A stretch of 64,000 bases of DNA from Nectonema munidae (GCA_030549495.1 JAUIRK010000643.1:558001-622000); one strand, 5' to 3'; shown: positions 1-11,832, counted from the stretch's first letter. The notes: generated by a model not told the origin, from the letters alone. Translations and numbers: made by a program.

Positions 1-166
1 TAAGACCCTTGATATTCCTGCCACAAGACTACATCTGTCGAAAGGGAGAGATCGGGAAAGAGATGTACATCATTAATTACGGTGTTGTTGAAGTGATAAT
101 AAACGCGAATGAAGAAGAAAAAGTTGTTGCTACACTGAAGAAGGGAAGCATTTTTGGAGAAATCAG
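1..166 (+). CDS. Cyclic-nucleotide-gated channel (CNGB-like), exon with first half of the cNMP-binding domain; 5' part outside window
   Basis: The frame is open from the window edge and reads FLPQDYICRKGEIGKEMYII followed by a KKGSIFGEI stretch. This is the start of the cyclic-nucleotide-binding beta-roll of CNG cation channels. The FLP-DY-C-KGEIG spelling is closer to CNGB than to CNGA subunits. The family forms tetrameric plasma-membrane channels opened by cGMP or cAMP in sensory cells. The exon ends in ATCAG before a GTACTC donor at 167, leaving two bases (AG) of a serine codon. These are completed by the C at 5991, restoring the conserved GEIS. The pore and transmembrane segments must lie upstream of base 1. 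No start codon is expected here; the exon simply enters from the left edge. Confidence 0.85.
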
Positions 167-1380
167 GTACTCATTCATCGTTTCACAACTCAATTCCCTA
201 ACAAACGGCCAAATTTCGTCTTAAACTGTAAATGCATTTTGAAAAAGTTTCTTTATATTCAACGGGGTATAATCTAAAATTAAAGATTTGAACTAAACAT
301 AACTCACAAGCTTCTTCAAAAAAATTATAGTGAGGACTTTTAAAATTGTGTATGATATTGCTTATAGGTTTTCTTTCTTTGAGAAATAATACTGTAAAAT
401 TCTTTGAATTCACAAAAAGTAAACGAACTAAAAATTTCTTCATTGTAAAGCTTTTTCCTTTCTCCAAGCAACCAACTTCTCTCGAAAGCAAAGTCGAACT
501 CGATAATGACATATACCCATTATTTCTTGTTTGAAAGCTTTTAAAGTAACTACCACCTAACCTATTAAACTAACTAATTAATAAATCAGCTAAGTTACTA
601 AGGAAAACGTAAGCGTTCCATGGGATGATTTTAATCGATAAAGCACAATAGCTCTCCTGGTATCTAACTTTCAGCTAAAGAGATTTGATGCTGAATGCAA
701 ACATAAGATATTGTATTCATTATCAAACTCAAGCAACTACACCGTTTCACCTTCAAATTAAAATTATAGAATTTCACTTTTTAGAAAAACTAAACTTCAT
801 TAAATAATAACTTAAAATGAAAATAAATTTAAAAAAATGAAATTGAAATTTAAAATTCAATTTATTTTTGTTTTTTTCTTTTTCAATTTATCTTCAATTT
901 TTACTATACCATATTAAGTTGTGTTTTTTCTTTTTCTATTTTATTCCAAATACAAAAGATCAAATTGTATCGAAAAAAGATAAAAATCTAATAGAAAATA
1001 GTAATAATGGAGGCAAAAAACTAAAATAGAACAAAAAAGTCAAAATAAATGTGAAAATGGTTGTTTATATTTTCCTGCATAAATTTTCATTTTGAGCAAA
1101 CTTTTTTACAGCTACAAAATAAAGGATTTCCATGAATGCATACCTCTTAATTTTTTTTATTTCGAGGATAATTAAAACTTTTTTAGTTTTCTTGAATTAA
1201 CAATTTATACTTCACTTTTTAAATTTTATGTGCCATCTTGTGATCAAATTTTCCTTTCAAATACCTACCAAGTACAATTTTTATGTTGCTAATTACAACA
1301 GCATTTGAAAAAAGTTTAGAAAATATTGATTGGCAATGTCTCACCGACAAAAATCTAGATGATCATTTATCTACTTTGAC
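167..1380. other. CNG intron 1, repeat-poor AT-rich part
   Basis: Very AT-rich intronic sequence with short frames on both strands. Nothing recognisable is seen before the LINE remains at about 1.4 kb. Confidence 0.5.
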
Positions 1381-1913
1381 TATATAATTAATGAACAAAT
1401 AAGTCTTCATGTTCCTTTATTTTCTGGAAAAAAAAAATCAAATCGTGTATGGATATAAAATCTACTCTCCTATATAAAAAAAAGAAAAAGTTTTTCCAGA
1501 TTTTCAAGAAATTTGGTGGCACTGTCAAGTTTAATGAATATAAAAAGTTTTTAAATAAACTCCGTGTTATGACAAGGAAACTTAGAATTAATTTTGAAGT
1601 AAACATCTTGAAAGATTTTAAGAAAAATTCCAAACGGACATGGAGTTATATAAATCAAAAAAGATAGAATCACACTATACCAAAGATCATGCTTGAAGAT
1701 GATTGTAGAATAATAGAAACTGATGTGTTGTCTGAAAGATTCAATCTCTACTTCGCATCTATCTATATAAAAATGAAAGTCCACTGTTAACTATACACCA
1801 ATTAAACCTAAAAACTTTTCAAAGAAGTTGGAAGACGTTTGTGTTGGATACTCTGAAGTTCGTGATAAGCTTATTTATTTAAATACATCAAAAAGTCCAG
1901 GATTTGATCACCC

Positions 1914-3825
1914 TGTAACAAAAATTTTTTTTTTAATTGTTTCTGTGCTATATTTCACTTTTTCTGCTTTGTTGTCGATCAAATTACTAGAAAATACTTA
2001 TGTGAGATTTCAAACTTTGGTTTTCTGCACAAATTGTCGAAATAGCATAATGATACAACAAAGCAGAACAAAATTGTATAGAGCCCTGGAACAAACTAAA
2101 ATATCTGTCTTTAAATGTGTTTAAAATTCATTTTTTAATTTTGTCTAATATATATTTTAAATATGCTCGTTTTTTTAGACAACTATAATTGAAAAAGTTG
2201 TCTAATCGTCATTGTAAATATTAAAATGATTCGTTTTGTTACGTGTGCGGAGAATTTTTTGCCAAAAGAGCTAAAAAACACTGCTTAGAAAAATGTCAAC
2301 GTGTGAAGGAATTATCTACTATGCATACTTTGGAATGCCAGAAGGTGATCAGGACAGAAAGTGGGCGCCTCATGTCATCTGCGATTACTGTCGCCGTATT
2401 CTTGAAGGCTGGTACAGGGGGAGAAAAGAGCAACGCGTTTTGCTATACCACGCATCTGGCGTGAACCTACTGATCATCTTACAGATTGCTACTTCTGCAT
2501 GGTGGTTTCAACAAAAAGGAGAAAAGGAAGGAACGCGCCTCCCATTGAGTACCCTAGTATTCCTTCATCTATTGCTCCTGTTCTTCATAATACAACAGAC
2601 TTGCTTGTACGACAGCCACCATCAAGGGATTCATACTTTTCATCAGATACGAGTTGTGATGATTCAGAAGATCATCAAAGTGCATCAACCTCTGCAAAAT
2701 TTCAACATCGAAGAAAAGATGAATGATGTCCATACTACCCAAGTCAAGAGGATATCTATGATCTCATCAGAGAAATGGCTTTGACGAAATCTAGCTCTGA
2801 ACTTCTAATTTCTCAATTGAAGCAATGGGATTTACTGCACAAAAGTGTTAGAATTACTTCTCAAAAAGAAGTCATCGCCAATTTTCAGTGTTTTTTACAC
2901 TAAAAGATGAATTATGGTACTGCAACGATGTAAGAGGACTTTTTAAAGCTATGGATGTTGCATGTAACACTTTTAACTGGCGACTCTTCATTGTCAGCTC
3001 ATCTAAAGGCCTTAAAGCTGTTCTTACATAACACAAATCAATGGCCATCAATTCCTCTTGCGCATTCGGTTCAAATGAAAGAAGATCACAATAACATTAA
3101 AACATTACTGAGTGCGTTGAAATACGAAGAATTTGGTTGGGAGATCATTGGTCACTTCAAGATGATTCGCTTCTTGGTGGAGCTTCAAGGAGGCTTCACC
3201 AAATATCCATGCTATTTATGCCTGTGGGACAGCCGTAATACAGCTCTTCACTACGAAAAAAGAAATTGGCTGTCAAAAAGTGAATATGACATAGGAACCT
3301 GTAACGTAAAGCAGAAACCGCTTGTTGATCCAACTAAGATTTTAATGCCACCCTTACACAATAAGTTAGGCCTCGTTAAACAATTCGTCAAGCAATTGGA
3401 TTCAGAAGGTAAAGCTTTAGAGATGATTCAGCAGATGTTTCCTAAATTGTCAAAAAATAAGATCAGGGCAGGAGTATTTATTGGTCCTCAAGTGAATCGT
3501 CTCATTCATTCTGTCAGTTTCCTTGAACCACTGTCTGAGGAAAAGATATTGTAATCAACGACATGTTATATAAAATGATTAATTAACTAAAAAATATTTA
3601 GATTATCTATTTTTTTAGTAAAAAAGCTTTGATTTTTACACATAAGGTTTCATTATAGTTCAGAAGGAAATCAAGCAACCTTCAGGTAATTATGAAAACA
3701 TCAATAAATCAATCTTGAAAGCTCAAAACCGAAATCTAAACTTATTGAATGATTATTTGTGGGTAGTTATATCATGATGAACAAGAAAATAAGAATTTTT
3801 ATCCATGGACAATACATGTGTTACA
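1914..3825 (+). mobile_element. Insertion inside the LINE carrying a CYVCGEF-type multicopy gene family
   Basis: The LINE reading stops at 1913 and resumes at 3826. The intervening DNA starts TGTAACA and ends TGTTACA, a short inverted terminus. It carries pieces of one protein on the + strand. FCYVCGEFFAKRAKKH is near 2237. YYAYFGMPEGDQDRKWAPH then VICDYCRRILEGWY run from about 2318. ISQLKQWDLLHKSVRIT is near 2809. The best piece is the frame 2955-3554 with LLHNTNQWPSIPLAHS, GGFTKYPCYLCLWDSRN, PPLHNKLGLVKQFVKQLD and a GPQVNRLI motif. I remember near-identical architecture in large multicopy protein families annotated only as uncharacterized in arthropods and cnidarians, so it is probably element-encoded. 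The C-terminal part of that family is absent after 3554, and frames are broken. Confidence 0.65.
2955..3554 (+). pseudogene. Fragment of an unnamed transposon-associated protein family (LHNTNQW / KYPCYLCLWDSR)
   Basis: This is a 199-residue open frame covering the central core of the family described for the surrounding insertion. Visible landmarks are GDSS near residue 9 (where the family usually has a D-S-S following an RLFI strand), LLHNTNQWPSIPLAHS-like spacing around residues 25-41, a CYLC pair near residue 87, WDSRN directly after it, and LGLVKQFVKQLD near residue 138. A conserved-acidic RNase H-like fold is possible but cannot be shown by eye. It ends early relative to remembered family members, which continue with a GERFHQD segment. 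No function is assigned. Confidence 0.6.
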
Positions 3826-5139
3826 TTGTATATCTTTTTCAAAAATTTAGCTAATACTATTGCTGTTTCGTTGATATTTCTATTTAACAAGTCTTTGAAA
3901 TAATCCAGACTTCCTGATGCTTGGAAATTGAGTTGCATTACACCTATCTTCAAAAAAGGTGCAAAATGTATCTCAAGTTACAGACCATTATCAGTTAACT
4001 GTGTAACGTTTAAAATTTTGGAATCAATAATTAATGGTAAAGTTTCTGCTCATCTTGAAGTTAGTGGGTTATTATCCGACAATCAACATGGCTTTCCTCA
4101 AAAAAAGTCTACAATTACGAATCTGATCGAATATATAAATGAAGTTACACTTGAAGCGAACGAAAGTAAAACACTAAATGTTATTTATCTTGACTTCGAA
4201 AAAGCATTTGATACTTTCCTCATGAAAGGAAGAGTAAAATTCTGAATTTCTTGAGTTGGATAAAAGACTATATATGCAAAGGCAAGTCCTTTGTAAGATT
4301 AAACGGAATTCATTCAACGGTTACCTAGATCACAAATGACGTTCCACAAGGCTCTATAATGGGTCCAATTCTTTTCAGTCTGTTCATAAACAATATACCT
4401 GACAAGCTCAAATATCATTGAATGGGACTTAAAATTAAATCTCAATAAGTGCTATTACCTTCAAATTGGAAGATCTGATGATAAAGTCTTTTTTATAGGA
4501 GGAAAACCACTAAAGAAAACTTTAAAACGCAATGATTGGGGCTTTCTAAACTCTGTTTTATAGAACATGTGTCTTGTAGTGTCAAGAAAGCTTTTTGTGT
4601 ACTCCATATGCTGAAAAATACTTTTGTTTTATCTGACTTAAATGTTGTTGTTCATTTATTTAAGTCATTAGTTAAGCCTACTCTTGAATATGGTAATATA
4701 ATTTTTGGTAACTCCTCCATATCTAACATGAAGAAGAAGGAAAAATTACAAAAAGTATTTACTATTTATAAAAAAAAACTTAAAAAAAAAAAAAAATTTA
4801 AAGTATTAGCTATGAAGAAGGACTACAAATTCTATACTACTTTATATTACAGAACAATTCGTAATGAAATGTTAACAATATTTAACATTATAAAAGGTAA
4901 TATCAATCTTAACAAAAGTCTCTTACCTGACTTTTTTTCTCCAAGAATATCCAGATCACACAAGTATATAAACTCAAATCAGAATCTGCTAACAAAGTAC
5001 CGACTAAATTATTTTTCGCCAAGAGCACTCAATAGATGGAATGCTTTACCTATTGACGTCGTAAACTCATCCAATATCGATGTATTCAAAAAGAAGCTCG
5101 GTGAATTTTGGATAAAAGATGAATACAAATATTTATGAT

Positions 5140-5990
5140 CATGAAAATTTAGATGCATTTTTAATAGGTGTATGCCTTCTCTATTCTTCATAAATTTATG
5201 CCATCTTAAAATAATTTAAGTTTGAAAAATTGTGCAAAATTTTTTTAGATGAAACAAATAGTTATTATGAGAGGGAAATGAATATTCTTTCAATTTGAAT
5301 TTAAATCAGAAATTTCGCCACTCGACATGCCATTTTTTATTGTATACGTTTAAACCCATCAATTGGCATCGAATTTGATAAGTTTATTTTTTGAATAAAT
5401 ATTGATAAATATATTTTATTTTATCTTGAATTGATTTTAAGTTTTATTGATTTCCTAGACCGATAACTATAAAACTAAAATTTTAAGTTTTTTTTTTGCA
5501 TATTAAATTTATTGGACATTGATGGAGATTACTAATTTACTTAGGTTAACCGCTATCTCTTTAGGTTTTAAATTTGTATTTTGGCTAAGACATTGAAACT
5601 TTCTAAAATGGACAAAAATGATTAAAAGTCTTTTTTCTAGGTCATTTAAAATCAGCAATTAATTCTTTCTAAGTTTAGATTCTAAAGTATAAAAATTTAT
5701 AAATTTTTATTATTCTTTAAATTTAGGTTTAAATTTTGATTGACACATCAGTATATTGTATACATATTGTATTATTGGATAATAAATATAAGGAAGTGAC
5801 ATATAGACAAATGTAACAGAACTAATCACTCGAAATATTGGTTAACACTTTGGTTAAATAAAATCGAAATGCACATTTTATTATTAATTTACTTTTCCTT
5901 TGATATAATGATTGTACATTAACTTTTATCGATCCATATTTCATTTTGCCCCATAATGTCTTTCACACGATTTTTCACTTTGTTTTTTAG
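5140..5990. other. CNG intron 1, distal part, nothing recognised
   Basis: AT-rich intron between the LINE tail and the second CNG exon. No coding or repeat structure was recognised. Confidence 0.4.
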
Positions 5991-6309
5991 CTTACTCTCT
6001 CTTGGCTACGGAAACAAACGCACTGCTGATGTAAGATCTAAAGGATTTTCTCAGTTATATGTTTTGAAGAAGGAAGACTTGGAAAAACTTTTAGAGGATT
6101 ATCCAGAGGCAAAATCCATTTTAGAGAAAAAAGGTAGGAAATTTTTGAAACAAAAAACAAATGCTCAAAAAAATGAAATAGAAAATGAAGTTGAAATGAA
6201 CAATTTAACTTACAAAATTCTTCGAAACGTTTCCAAAAAGATTGAACAAGAAGAAGCAGAAGAAAAAAAGGAGCAATATTTACCCAAGCTTTTTGAAACT
6301 ACCATTAAA
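5991..6309 (+). CDS. CNG channel (CNGB-like), exon with second half of the cNMP-binding domain and C-linker tail
   Basis: The exon follows a T-rich acceptor (TGTTTTTTAG) and completes the serine begun in the previous exon. It reads LLSLGYGNKRTADVRSKGF, then YVLKKEDLEKLLEDYPEAK. GN(K/R)RTA is the phosphate-binding cassette of CNG channels, and the arginine that contacts the cyclic phosphate is present. DL..LL.DYPEA is the C helix that closes over the ligand. After it comes a charged, coiled-coil-like tail rich in K, E and Q (about residues 60-105 of the exon). The donor is AAA|GTATGA at 6310, phase 0, matching the phase of the exon at 13833. The second position of the cassette is K where R is usual, a conservative change. 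Confidence 0.85.
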
Positions 6310-6501
6310 GTATGAATCTTTTAATTTACTATTAACCCTTTCATGCTAAAAGAGACATCTGGGTCATATAAAGCAAAATTCGTCTTCTTGAAGTTATATA
6401 AGAACTCATTGAAGAATATGAACAAACGAGTATTTTTCAAAAAAAGGATTATCTAAAATCTTTTAAAAATGGCTAAATTCTATACTCCACAATTTTTCTT
6501 T

Positions 6502-6638
6502 TTAACCCGTTAACGATCAGAATAGTCAGACGATATCTAATGTAAAGCAGAAGATTTGTATTAAAGAGCTTTGATAAACGCAGACGATTTTATTTTTGTA
6601 AAGTCGACTATAGTCGACATTGGGCGTTAACGGGTTAA
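6502..6638. mobile_element. TTAA-flanked MITE, family 1 (piggyBac-like), copy 1
   Basis: TTAA then CCCGTTAACG at the left and CGTTAACGGG then TTAA at the right give inverted ends beginning CCC and flanked by TTAA. Those are the two hallmarks of piggyBac-type elements. The inside carries CAGACGATAT and GCAGACGATT motifs and a GTCGACTATAGTCGAC palindrome. A nearly identical copy is at 25046-25181. Confidence 0.75.
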
Positions 6639-6658
6639 AAAGAATAACATAATCGATC

Positions 6659-6841
6659 CCTAACCCTTGATGAAATAATCGCATGATTTTTTAACTTTCC
6701 AAATAATGGCTTAAAACCAGAGAAATATACTTCAAGTCTACCAAGAAAAAATTTAATACCAATGCTTCAAAAATGGAGATTAAACTGAAATCAATAAAAT
6801 TCATTAAAGTCGTCTGTTTTATCTGCTACTTAACGCGTTAA
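6659..6841. mobile_element. Possible diverged TTAA-type MITE
   Basis: It starts CTAACCCTTGATG and ends TAACGCGTTAA, with GTCGTCTGTTTTATCTGC inside. It resembles the neighbouring family-1 element only in its ends and in the CGTCTG word, so the call is weak. Confidence 0.3.
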
Positions 6842-7154
6842 TAACTTCCTCGTGTGTCTTGTACAAAGTATTCATTACTATATCTAAATAGTAAATGTAA
6901 TACTATGAAAGTTAGGAAAGCACACTTTCTCAAAACGACATTTTGGATTAATAGATATCATTAACTAGCCGGTAAAGTATTTAGTATTCGGATAGTATCG
7001 GATGTGTATACGAATTGACAACTCATAAAATATTAGAAGTTGTTTTATGAGTATCGTTTCCAAGTTTTTACAACAAAAATGAAATTGAAGAAAGTAAGTA
7101 CCAAAATTTTGCATTTTTAATACAAACAATTATATGAAAAATTATTTGAAAGTA

Positions 7155-9150
7155 CACTCATAAAAAAAACTAGTAACGATTACTAGAAAATATAAGTAAA
7201 TTTACTGTCCATAAAATCACTCATTAATTAGTATAATTTACTATTTTTTTCTAGTGATTTGGAAGTATTTTTACTATTAAGTTAGTAATATTTACTTGAC
7301 TCTTTCAATGTTACTTTAAGTATTTTTACTCAAAAAGTAGTTATATTTACTATATTTTTTGATCAATAAATAGTGTTTTTACTACAAAATTAGTAACATT
7401 TAAAGAATATTACCATCCTGAAATGAAATTTAGTTATCTTTTATTAATTTATTGTATATAATTATTTTCAAAAATATTAAATAAATAAAAAACCAATCAT
7501 ATATATCCTCAAATAAACAAAAGCTTTGGTAGTATTTTATTAATAATAAGATAAAAAATTATAGAGAAATTCAAAAATTTTTATTTATTAAAAAAGAAAC
7601 ATTCAAAATATTTTTATCAATATTTTCAGAGTCTTTCAAATTGTAGATAATTTTTTGAAAGAAGGTGAAGGTTTTTTTGAGTTGAGGATGATAATTAAGA
7701 TTGAAGCAGTAAAAGGAACAAAAACATCCATAAAACAGTTCGGCGAAGTTATTGGAATTGAAAATAAATACGTCTTCTATTCTGAGTGCAAAAGCATTTC
7801 TTTCTTCTGAGAAAATACTTTTCTTTATCATCATCTGAAAAACACCAGATTTTTCTTCTTCGAAACACAAAACACTTTTAATATTTTCTCGGAACATTGT
7901 GTTCATGCACAAAATAGCATAATATCTTTTATATCCTAAATAAAAAAAAATAAATTGTTTTAATAACAAAAGTAACATCGTATACTTTTTCGCAACTCCA
8001 AATTTTTCTCCATCTCAATTTCTCTTTCAAGCTTCACGTAGAATTCATCTTTCTCTTTTTTCAGGCAAAAAATTAAAATTGGGTCAACATATTTATCGAG
8101 TCTTGTAAAAAAAATGCACACTTCCATCTGAATTGTTCAGAACTTGGGGTTTTAATCTTTGAAACTCTAACAAAATCTATAATTTAAATAAAATACATAT
8201 ATTAAACTAAATCTATTTAAATTTTACCTGTGTGTAGGACTTCAAATAAGGATATTTGATCAAAATTTCAGATATTTTCATTTTGTTTTCAATAATTTAA
8301 TTACGTCTAAATGGAAATGTAATGTTCATTTTAAGAGTTTTTTTGTTCATTTTTTTGTTCCACTTTATAATACTCCCGTTTTAGCCATTCAGTATGAACT
8401 TCTATTGAGAGCAAATCTTCTGAATGAGGTAATTCAGGTAAGTAATAGTCCAAGCCCCATTCACGAATAGACTTTGTTGTTTTCTCTTCAGATATCGACA
8501 CTGAACGCTTTCTACTTTTTACTTCTTTCAAATCTTTTTCGTTGCTCTTTCTTTCGTTCCCGAATTTGAATTTTAATTTCTCTCTCCAGTATGTCTTAAA
8601 ATAAAAATGAATTTCAAAGTTAAATAACCATGAATTTTACTTTAACTGATTCTTCCGGGAGCAAACTTTCTTTATATAAGTATGGATAGCTTTTCAAAAA
8701 ATTTTGAATAGTTTCTGTGTAGTTCTTTATCGTAGGATACCTAAAAGTAGGGTTTTCGTATAAAACAAATTAACACTACTATATCTAGACTTCTACCACT
8801 ATATGTAAGTAACAGTGTAATTAAAGTGGCTTAATATTTTCCCATGGCATATGATGAGAATATGAGAGAGCAGTATATACTATAAACGAAAGCGATACTG
8901 TAATACTGTCCTGCACAAGCAAAGTGCACTATAATGTAATACAATTGCTTCCATGTGTTAAGAAGACACCACTAATACTTATCAAAGTTGTATGTGAAGT
9001 GAAATTATCATCTCATGTTTTCTTAGAAATCGTATATGAGATTTACTCAAAATGTCACACCAGATATTCTCACATGTACTGTATATTACTAATCTTTTAC
9101 TAGTTTCTAATCTTTAGAGTTAGTAAATTCACTAGTTTTTTTTATGAGTG
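7155..9150 (-). mobile_element. 2-kb TIR element with TA target duplication, carrying a spliced minus-strand gene
   Basis: The ends are perfect inverted repeats: CACTCATAAAAAAAACTAGT at 7155 and its complement ending at 9150, with TA on both flanks. The left 250 bases hold many degenerate TAGTAA/TTTACT words, like transposase-binding iterons. The minus strand encodes a multi-exon protein (next entry). TA duplication fits Tc1/mariner, pogo or similar elements, but the encoded protein is not one of those transposases. The copy may therefore be non-autonomous or belong to an unnamed family. Confidence 0.75.
7571..8739 (-). pseudogene. Spliced gene of a multicopy 'SAMD3-like' family inside the TIR element, damaged
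   Basis: Reading the minus strand, an acceptor CTACTTTTAG precedes YPTIKNYTETIQNFLKSYPY. After LLPEESVK a 46-base intron (8595-8640, GTAAAA...TTTAAG) joins to TYWREKLKFKFGNERK. Then come REWGLDYYLPELPHSEDLL and a stop after KNEQKNS. Later pieces are ISEILIKYPYLKSYTQ (8229-8276), LLEFQRLKPQVLNN (about 8140-8185) and the frame 7571-7978. That frame ends with CFNLNYHPQLKKTFTFFQK, which resembles the C-terminal YYVFN-YP-...-FQ signature of proteins often labelled 'sterile alpha motif domain-containing protein 3-like' in fish and cnidarians. No N-terminal SAM domain is visible, and stops interrupt the middle. Function is unknown; I infer it is element-borne. Confidence 0.5.
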
Positions 9151-9589
9151 TAAAAGATGAGTTTTATACTTTCCATAAAAAAAATTTTTTTAATTTTTTT
9201 ATTAAAAGTTTGGACACATAGGATTCGTAAATAAAAACCCGAATTCTTCTAAATCGCCGGGGATTGCTTAGTTAAGAGACTGTAGAAAGGGGATATTCGG
9301 AAGCACTATATTTCATGAATGATTATTATACAAAATACAATTGTATTGGTCAAATGCTTATGTTTACAAATGGCGCTAAATTAAAATTAAAATTTTACTA
9401 TTCAATTAGTAAAACACATAAATTACTTACCCATAACCCGAAATTACTTTACGTATAATAGCAAGGTTCATTTATATAATACATCAGTGAATCAAGTAAT
9501 CGCCTGCGACCGTTATAATGGAGATGAGAAAAATTTGTTAATAAATAAATGTTGGTGATAGCTTGGTGAAGTGTTGATTGCGGTAACAT

Positions 9590-9745
9590 GCTTACAAAGG
9601 GGTCGTGAGTAAGGTTGATTAGATACTGGGGTCGATAATTCAAGGTCTTGGGTTCGATCCCATGTCAAGCCTACTTTCTTTATAGTTCGATACAAGCGGC
9701 GCAATTGTGCCTTCTCTATTAAAACACCCAACCGTACCTTTACCG
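9590..9745 (+). repeat. tRNA-derived SINE, copy 1
   Basis: GTGAGTAAGGTTGATTAGAT is the A-box region and GGGTTCGATCCC a perfect tRNA B box. The body TACAAGCGGCGCAATTGTGC and the tail AAAACACCCAACCGTACC then TTTACC follow. Body and tail recur at 20153, 45055 and 63131; the tail also occurs at 30815. Confidence 0.75.
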
Positions 9746-9989
9746 TTGCTTACAAGAGTAAGGATTCAAAGAAAGCAAATTTTATGACATAACTTCTATC
9801 TCTAGTTAATTACACTGAGTTTTTCCACCTTGAAAGATATATATACAAAACAACTTTGAAAAAAATTAAAAAAAAACTTTTTTTGGTATAAAATCATACG
9901 TTCCGAAAGTTGACGGCAAAAGATAACAAAATAAAAAATCATAAAAAGTTTTATTTTAAATTACACAAAAGTGAAATATTTTATTAATG

Positions 9990-11140
9990 ATGAATAGGGA
10001 AACAGTCGGCATGTATGTTTTTTCACAAGTAAAAAAAGAGAAAGTAAGGAGTTCTTTTTACATACAATACATTTTCTCTGGCGATTTCTAAGTACAGAAG
10101 GCAAATAGCATTCGTTAACACTCCTCGGGTTCTTTCGAAAGATGCGAAGATGGGTTTGGTTTTCTTTTCATTTAGAGCCCTTTTTGAGTTGAAGTAAATT
10201 GAGAACTATTGCTCTTCCAAAAGCTAGATGAGTATTGTACTTTCCAAGACTTAACTTTTCATAGGCTCTCCATGCTACAACAACGAAAATACAGGAAAAT
10301 CTTTCAACACGCTCTATATCTATCTATACTAGCTAAGGGTTTCATAAAAATCGTGGTACTTATTGAAATTGGGGTTTTACATACTATATATTCGCCTAAC
10401 CCTTTCCTTCAAATCATTTTTTTGTAACGTGAATGGCTTTTTCTTTTCTCTATACCTTCTTCTAGAAAAAAAACAATACTGGCCAAGGTAAACACATGTC
10501 CATATGAGTACCCCAAAAGTCTTCCACTCTAGGCAAAGAATGGTACCCAGTTGAAATTCGAATTCAATGAACATAACTACTATATTTCTTTTGAGCCCCA
10601 TATGCACATGTAAGCTCTGCTGGGTCTTTCATGTCTTCTTTTGGAAAAAATTATAGAAAACATCAATAAGGTCTTAATTTAGTACTTTTGACAAAGGTTC
10701 GTCATTTTCAAGATTAGAACGAGAAATGAATTCTTCATCGAAAAAGAAACTTTTTTTTCATAGACAAGGAATCGCTACATTTTCTTCTATATCAGGAAAA
10801 TTTATTTCCCGACAGTTATCTTTTGGAAAAACATCTAACATATCATTTGATCAAAATCATCATCATCATCAGTGACAACGCTTTTACATGGAGGAAGTAT
10901 AACTACATCGATATATGTATCTCCGCGCAAAGGAGATTCACCTTTTAATTGCTTGTATTTGATAGGTTCTTGAATTTCATTGTAATGTTGCAAAGCAGCA
11001 ACAGTTCAAAAATCAAAGGAGAAGTAAAATTCAAAGGGAAAGTACAAGTGCAAGATTTTACATTCCCACGATATGATAGAATTTCAAGGACACCTTATCA
11101 AGAATGCTACAAGGCAAACAACTGGGCTTTAGTTGTCATT
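9990..11140 (-). pseudogene. piggyBac-like (PGBD) transposase fossil, internally deleted
   Basis: Minus-strand reading gives a PGBD-like N-terminal part with GDTYIDVVILPPCKSV followed by an acidic DDDDDFDQ stretch, near 10845-10905. Next comes ISTGYHSLPRVEDFWGTHMD near 10500-10560, matching the piggyBac S-GYH-LPR--YW motif. At the end NRQRKCIVCKKNS near 10060-10090 looks like the C-terminal cysteine-rich RC-VC motif. The catalytic core between these is largely missing and frames are broken. The family moves DNA by cut-and-paste at TTAA, so it could be related to the source of the TTAA MITEs in this window. Recognition rests on motifs only. Confidence 0.5.
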
Positions 11141-11490
11141 TAGCACAGGCATGTCAAACTCAGAGTCCCACGAGGGCCAAAAGAGTGAGTTTGTGTTCTC
11201 ATGAGGGCCGCACTCCTACAATTATATTTAAAGTTGTTCAATAAAAATTATTGCAGAATATTTTACTTTTAACTTAGGAACATGCAATGGTTTGGTTATA
11301 TTCAAAAATGCAAGTACAAAGTCATGTATAGTTAAACAAAATAATTTAATTAAAAAATTAGCAAGGATATAAATCTGTTCTTTATTTTAATATAAAAAAA
11401 GTTGATAAGGCAACATACATGGCCCACATTTATTTGAATTAACTACAAATGAAATGCACATAAATTACAATAGTTCAAAATAAACATTTA

Positions 11491-11832
11491 TTAATTATTC
11501 AAATACTTTTCATGTTCTTGTCCCGAGGCTTCACACCTCTTGTTCTTGACAATCTTTGCTATGTCTGGCTGAAATTTCTGTGCATTTCCAACTTTTATAA
11601 GAGATGATAAGTGAAAATCAGTCAACCTAGTTCTCTGAGAAGTTTTTGTTGATTTCATGAAGGAAAATAACTGTTCACACAAATAGGTAGAACCAAACAT
11701 TGCTAAGACACGTGTTGCAAACTTTCTAAGATTTGTAAACCTTTCGGGAAGATATGAAAAGAAATCAGGTATTCCTACTTCAAAATACTTTGCTCTGAGT
11801 GAAGAATCCAACTGCATTTCTAAAAGTTCCAT
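11491..11832 (-). pseudogene. hAT transposase, C-terminal dimerisation domain fragment
   Basis: FSYLPERFTNLRKFATRVLA is followed by FGSTYLCEQLFSFMKSTKTS and a final RLTDFHLSSLIKVGNAQ. The (G/S)(S/T)-Y-CEQ-FS-M---K pattern and the closing L-DEHL--L-----Q are the hAT dimerisation signature. It belongs to the same broken gene as 11995-12624. Confidence 0.8.

Larger units (their letters stand above)
1390..5140 (+). mobile_element. CR1/Jockey-like LINE, dead copy, split by another element
   Basis: About 1449-1660 encodes the lysine-rich linker upstream of the reverse transcriptase, ending in a WSYINQKR-type motif. About 1828-1913 encodes NTSKSPGFDH, the start of the RT domain. The RT resumes at about 3826 with FFKNLANTIA, then RLPDAWKLSCITPIFKKG, SSYRPLSVNC and the catalytic-region YLDFEKAFDT near 4190-4220. 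Later pieces include VPQGSIMGPILFSLFINNIP near 4342-4401. The F-DD active-site segment appears to be missing. About 4536-5138 gives the typical C-terminal end (YRLNYFSPRALNRWN, then FKKKLGEFW). Frames shift several times, so the copy is inactive. It lies in the sense orientation inside the CNG intron. Confidence 0.85.
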
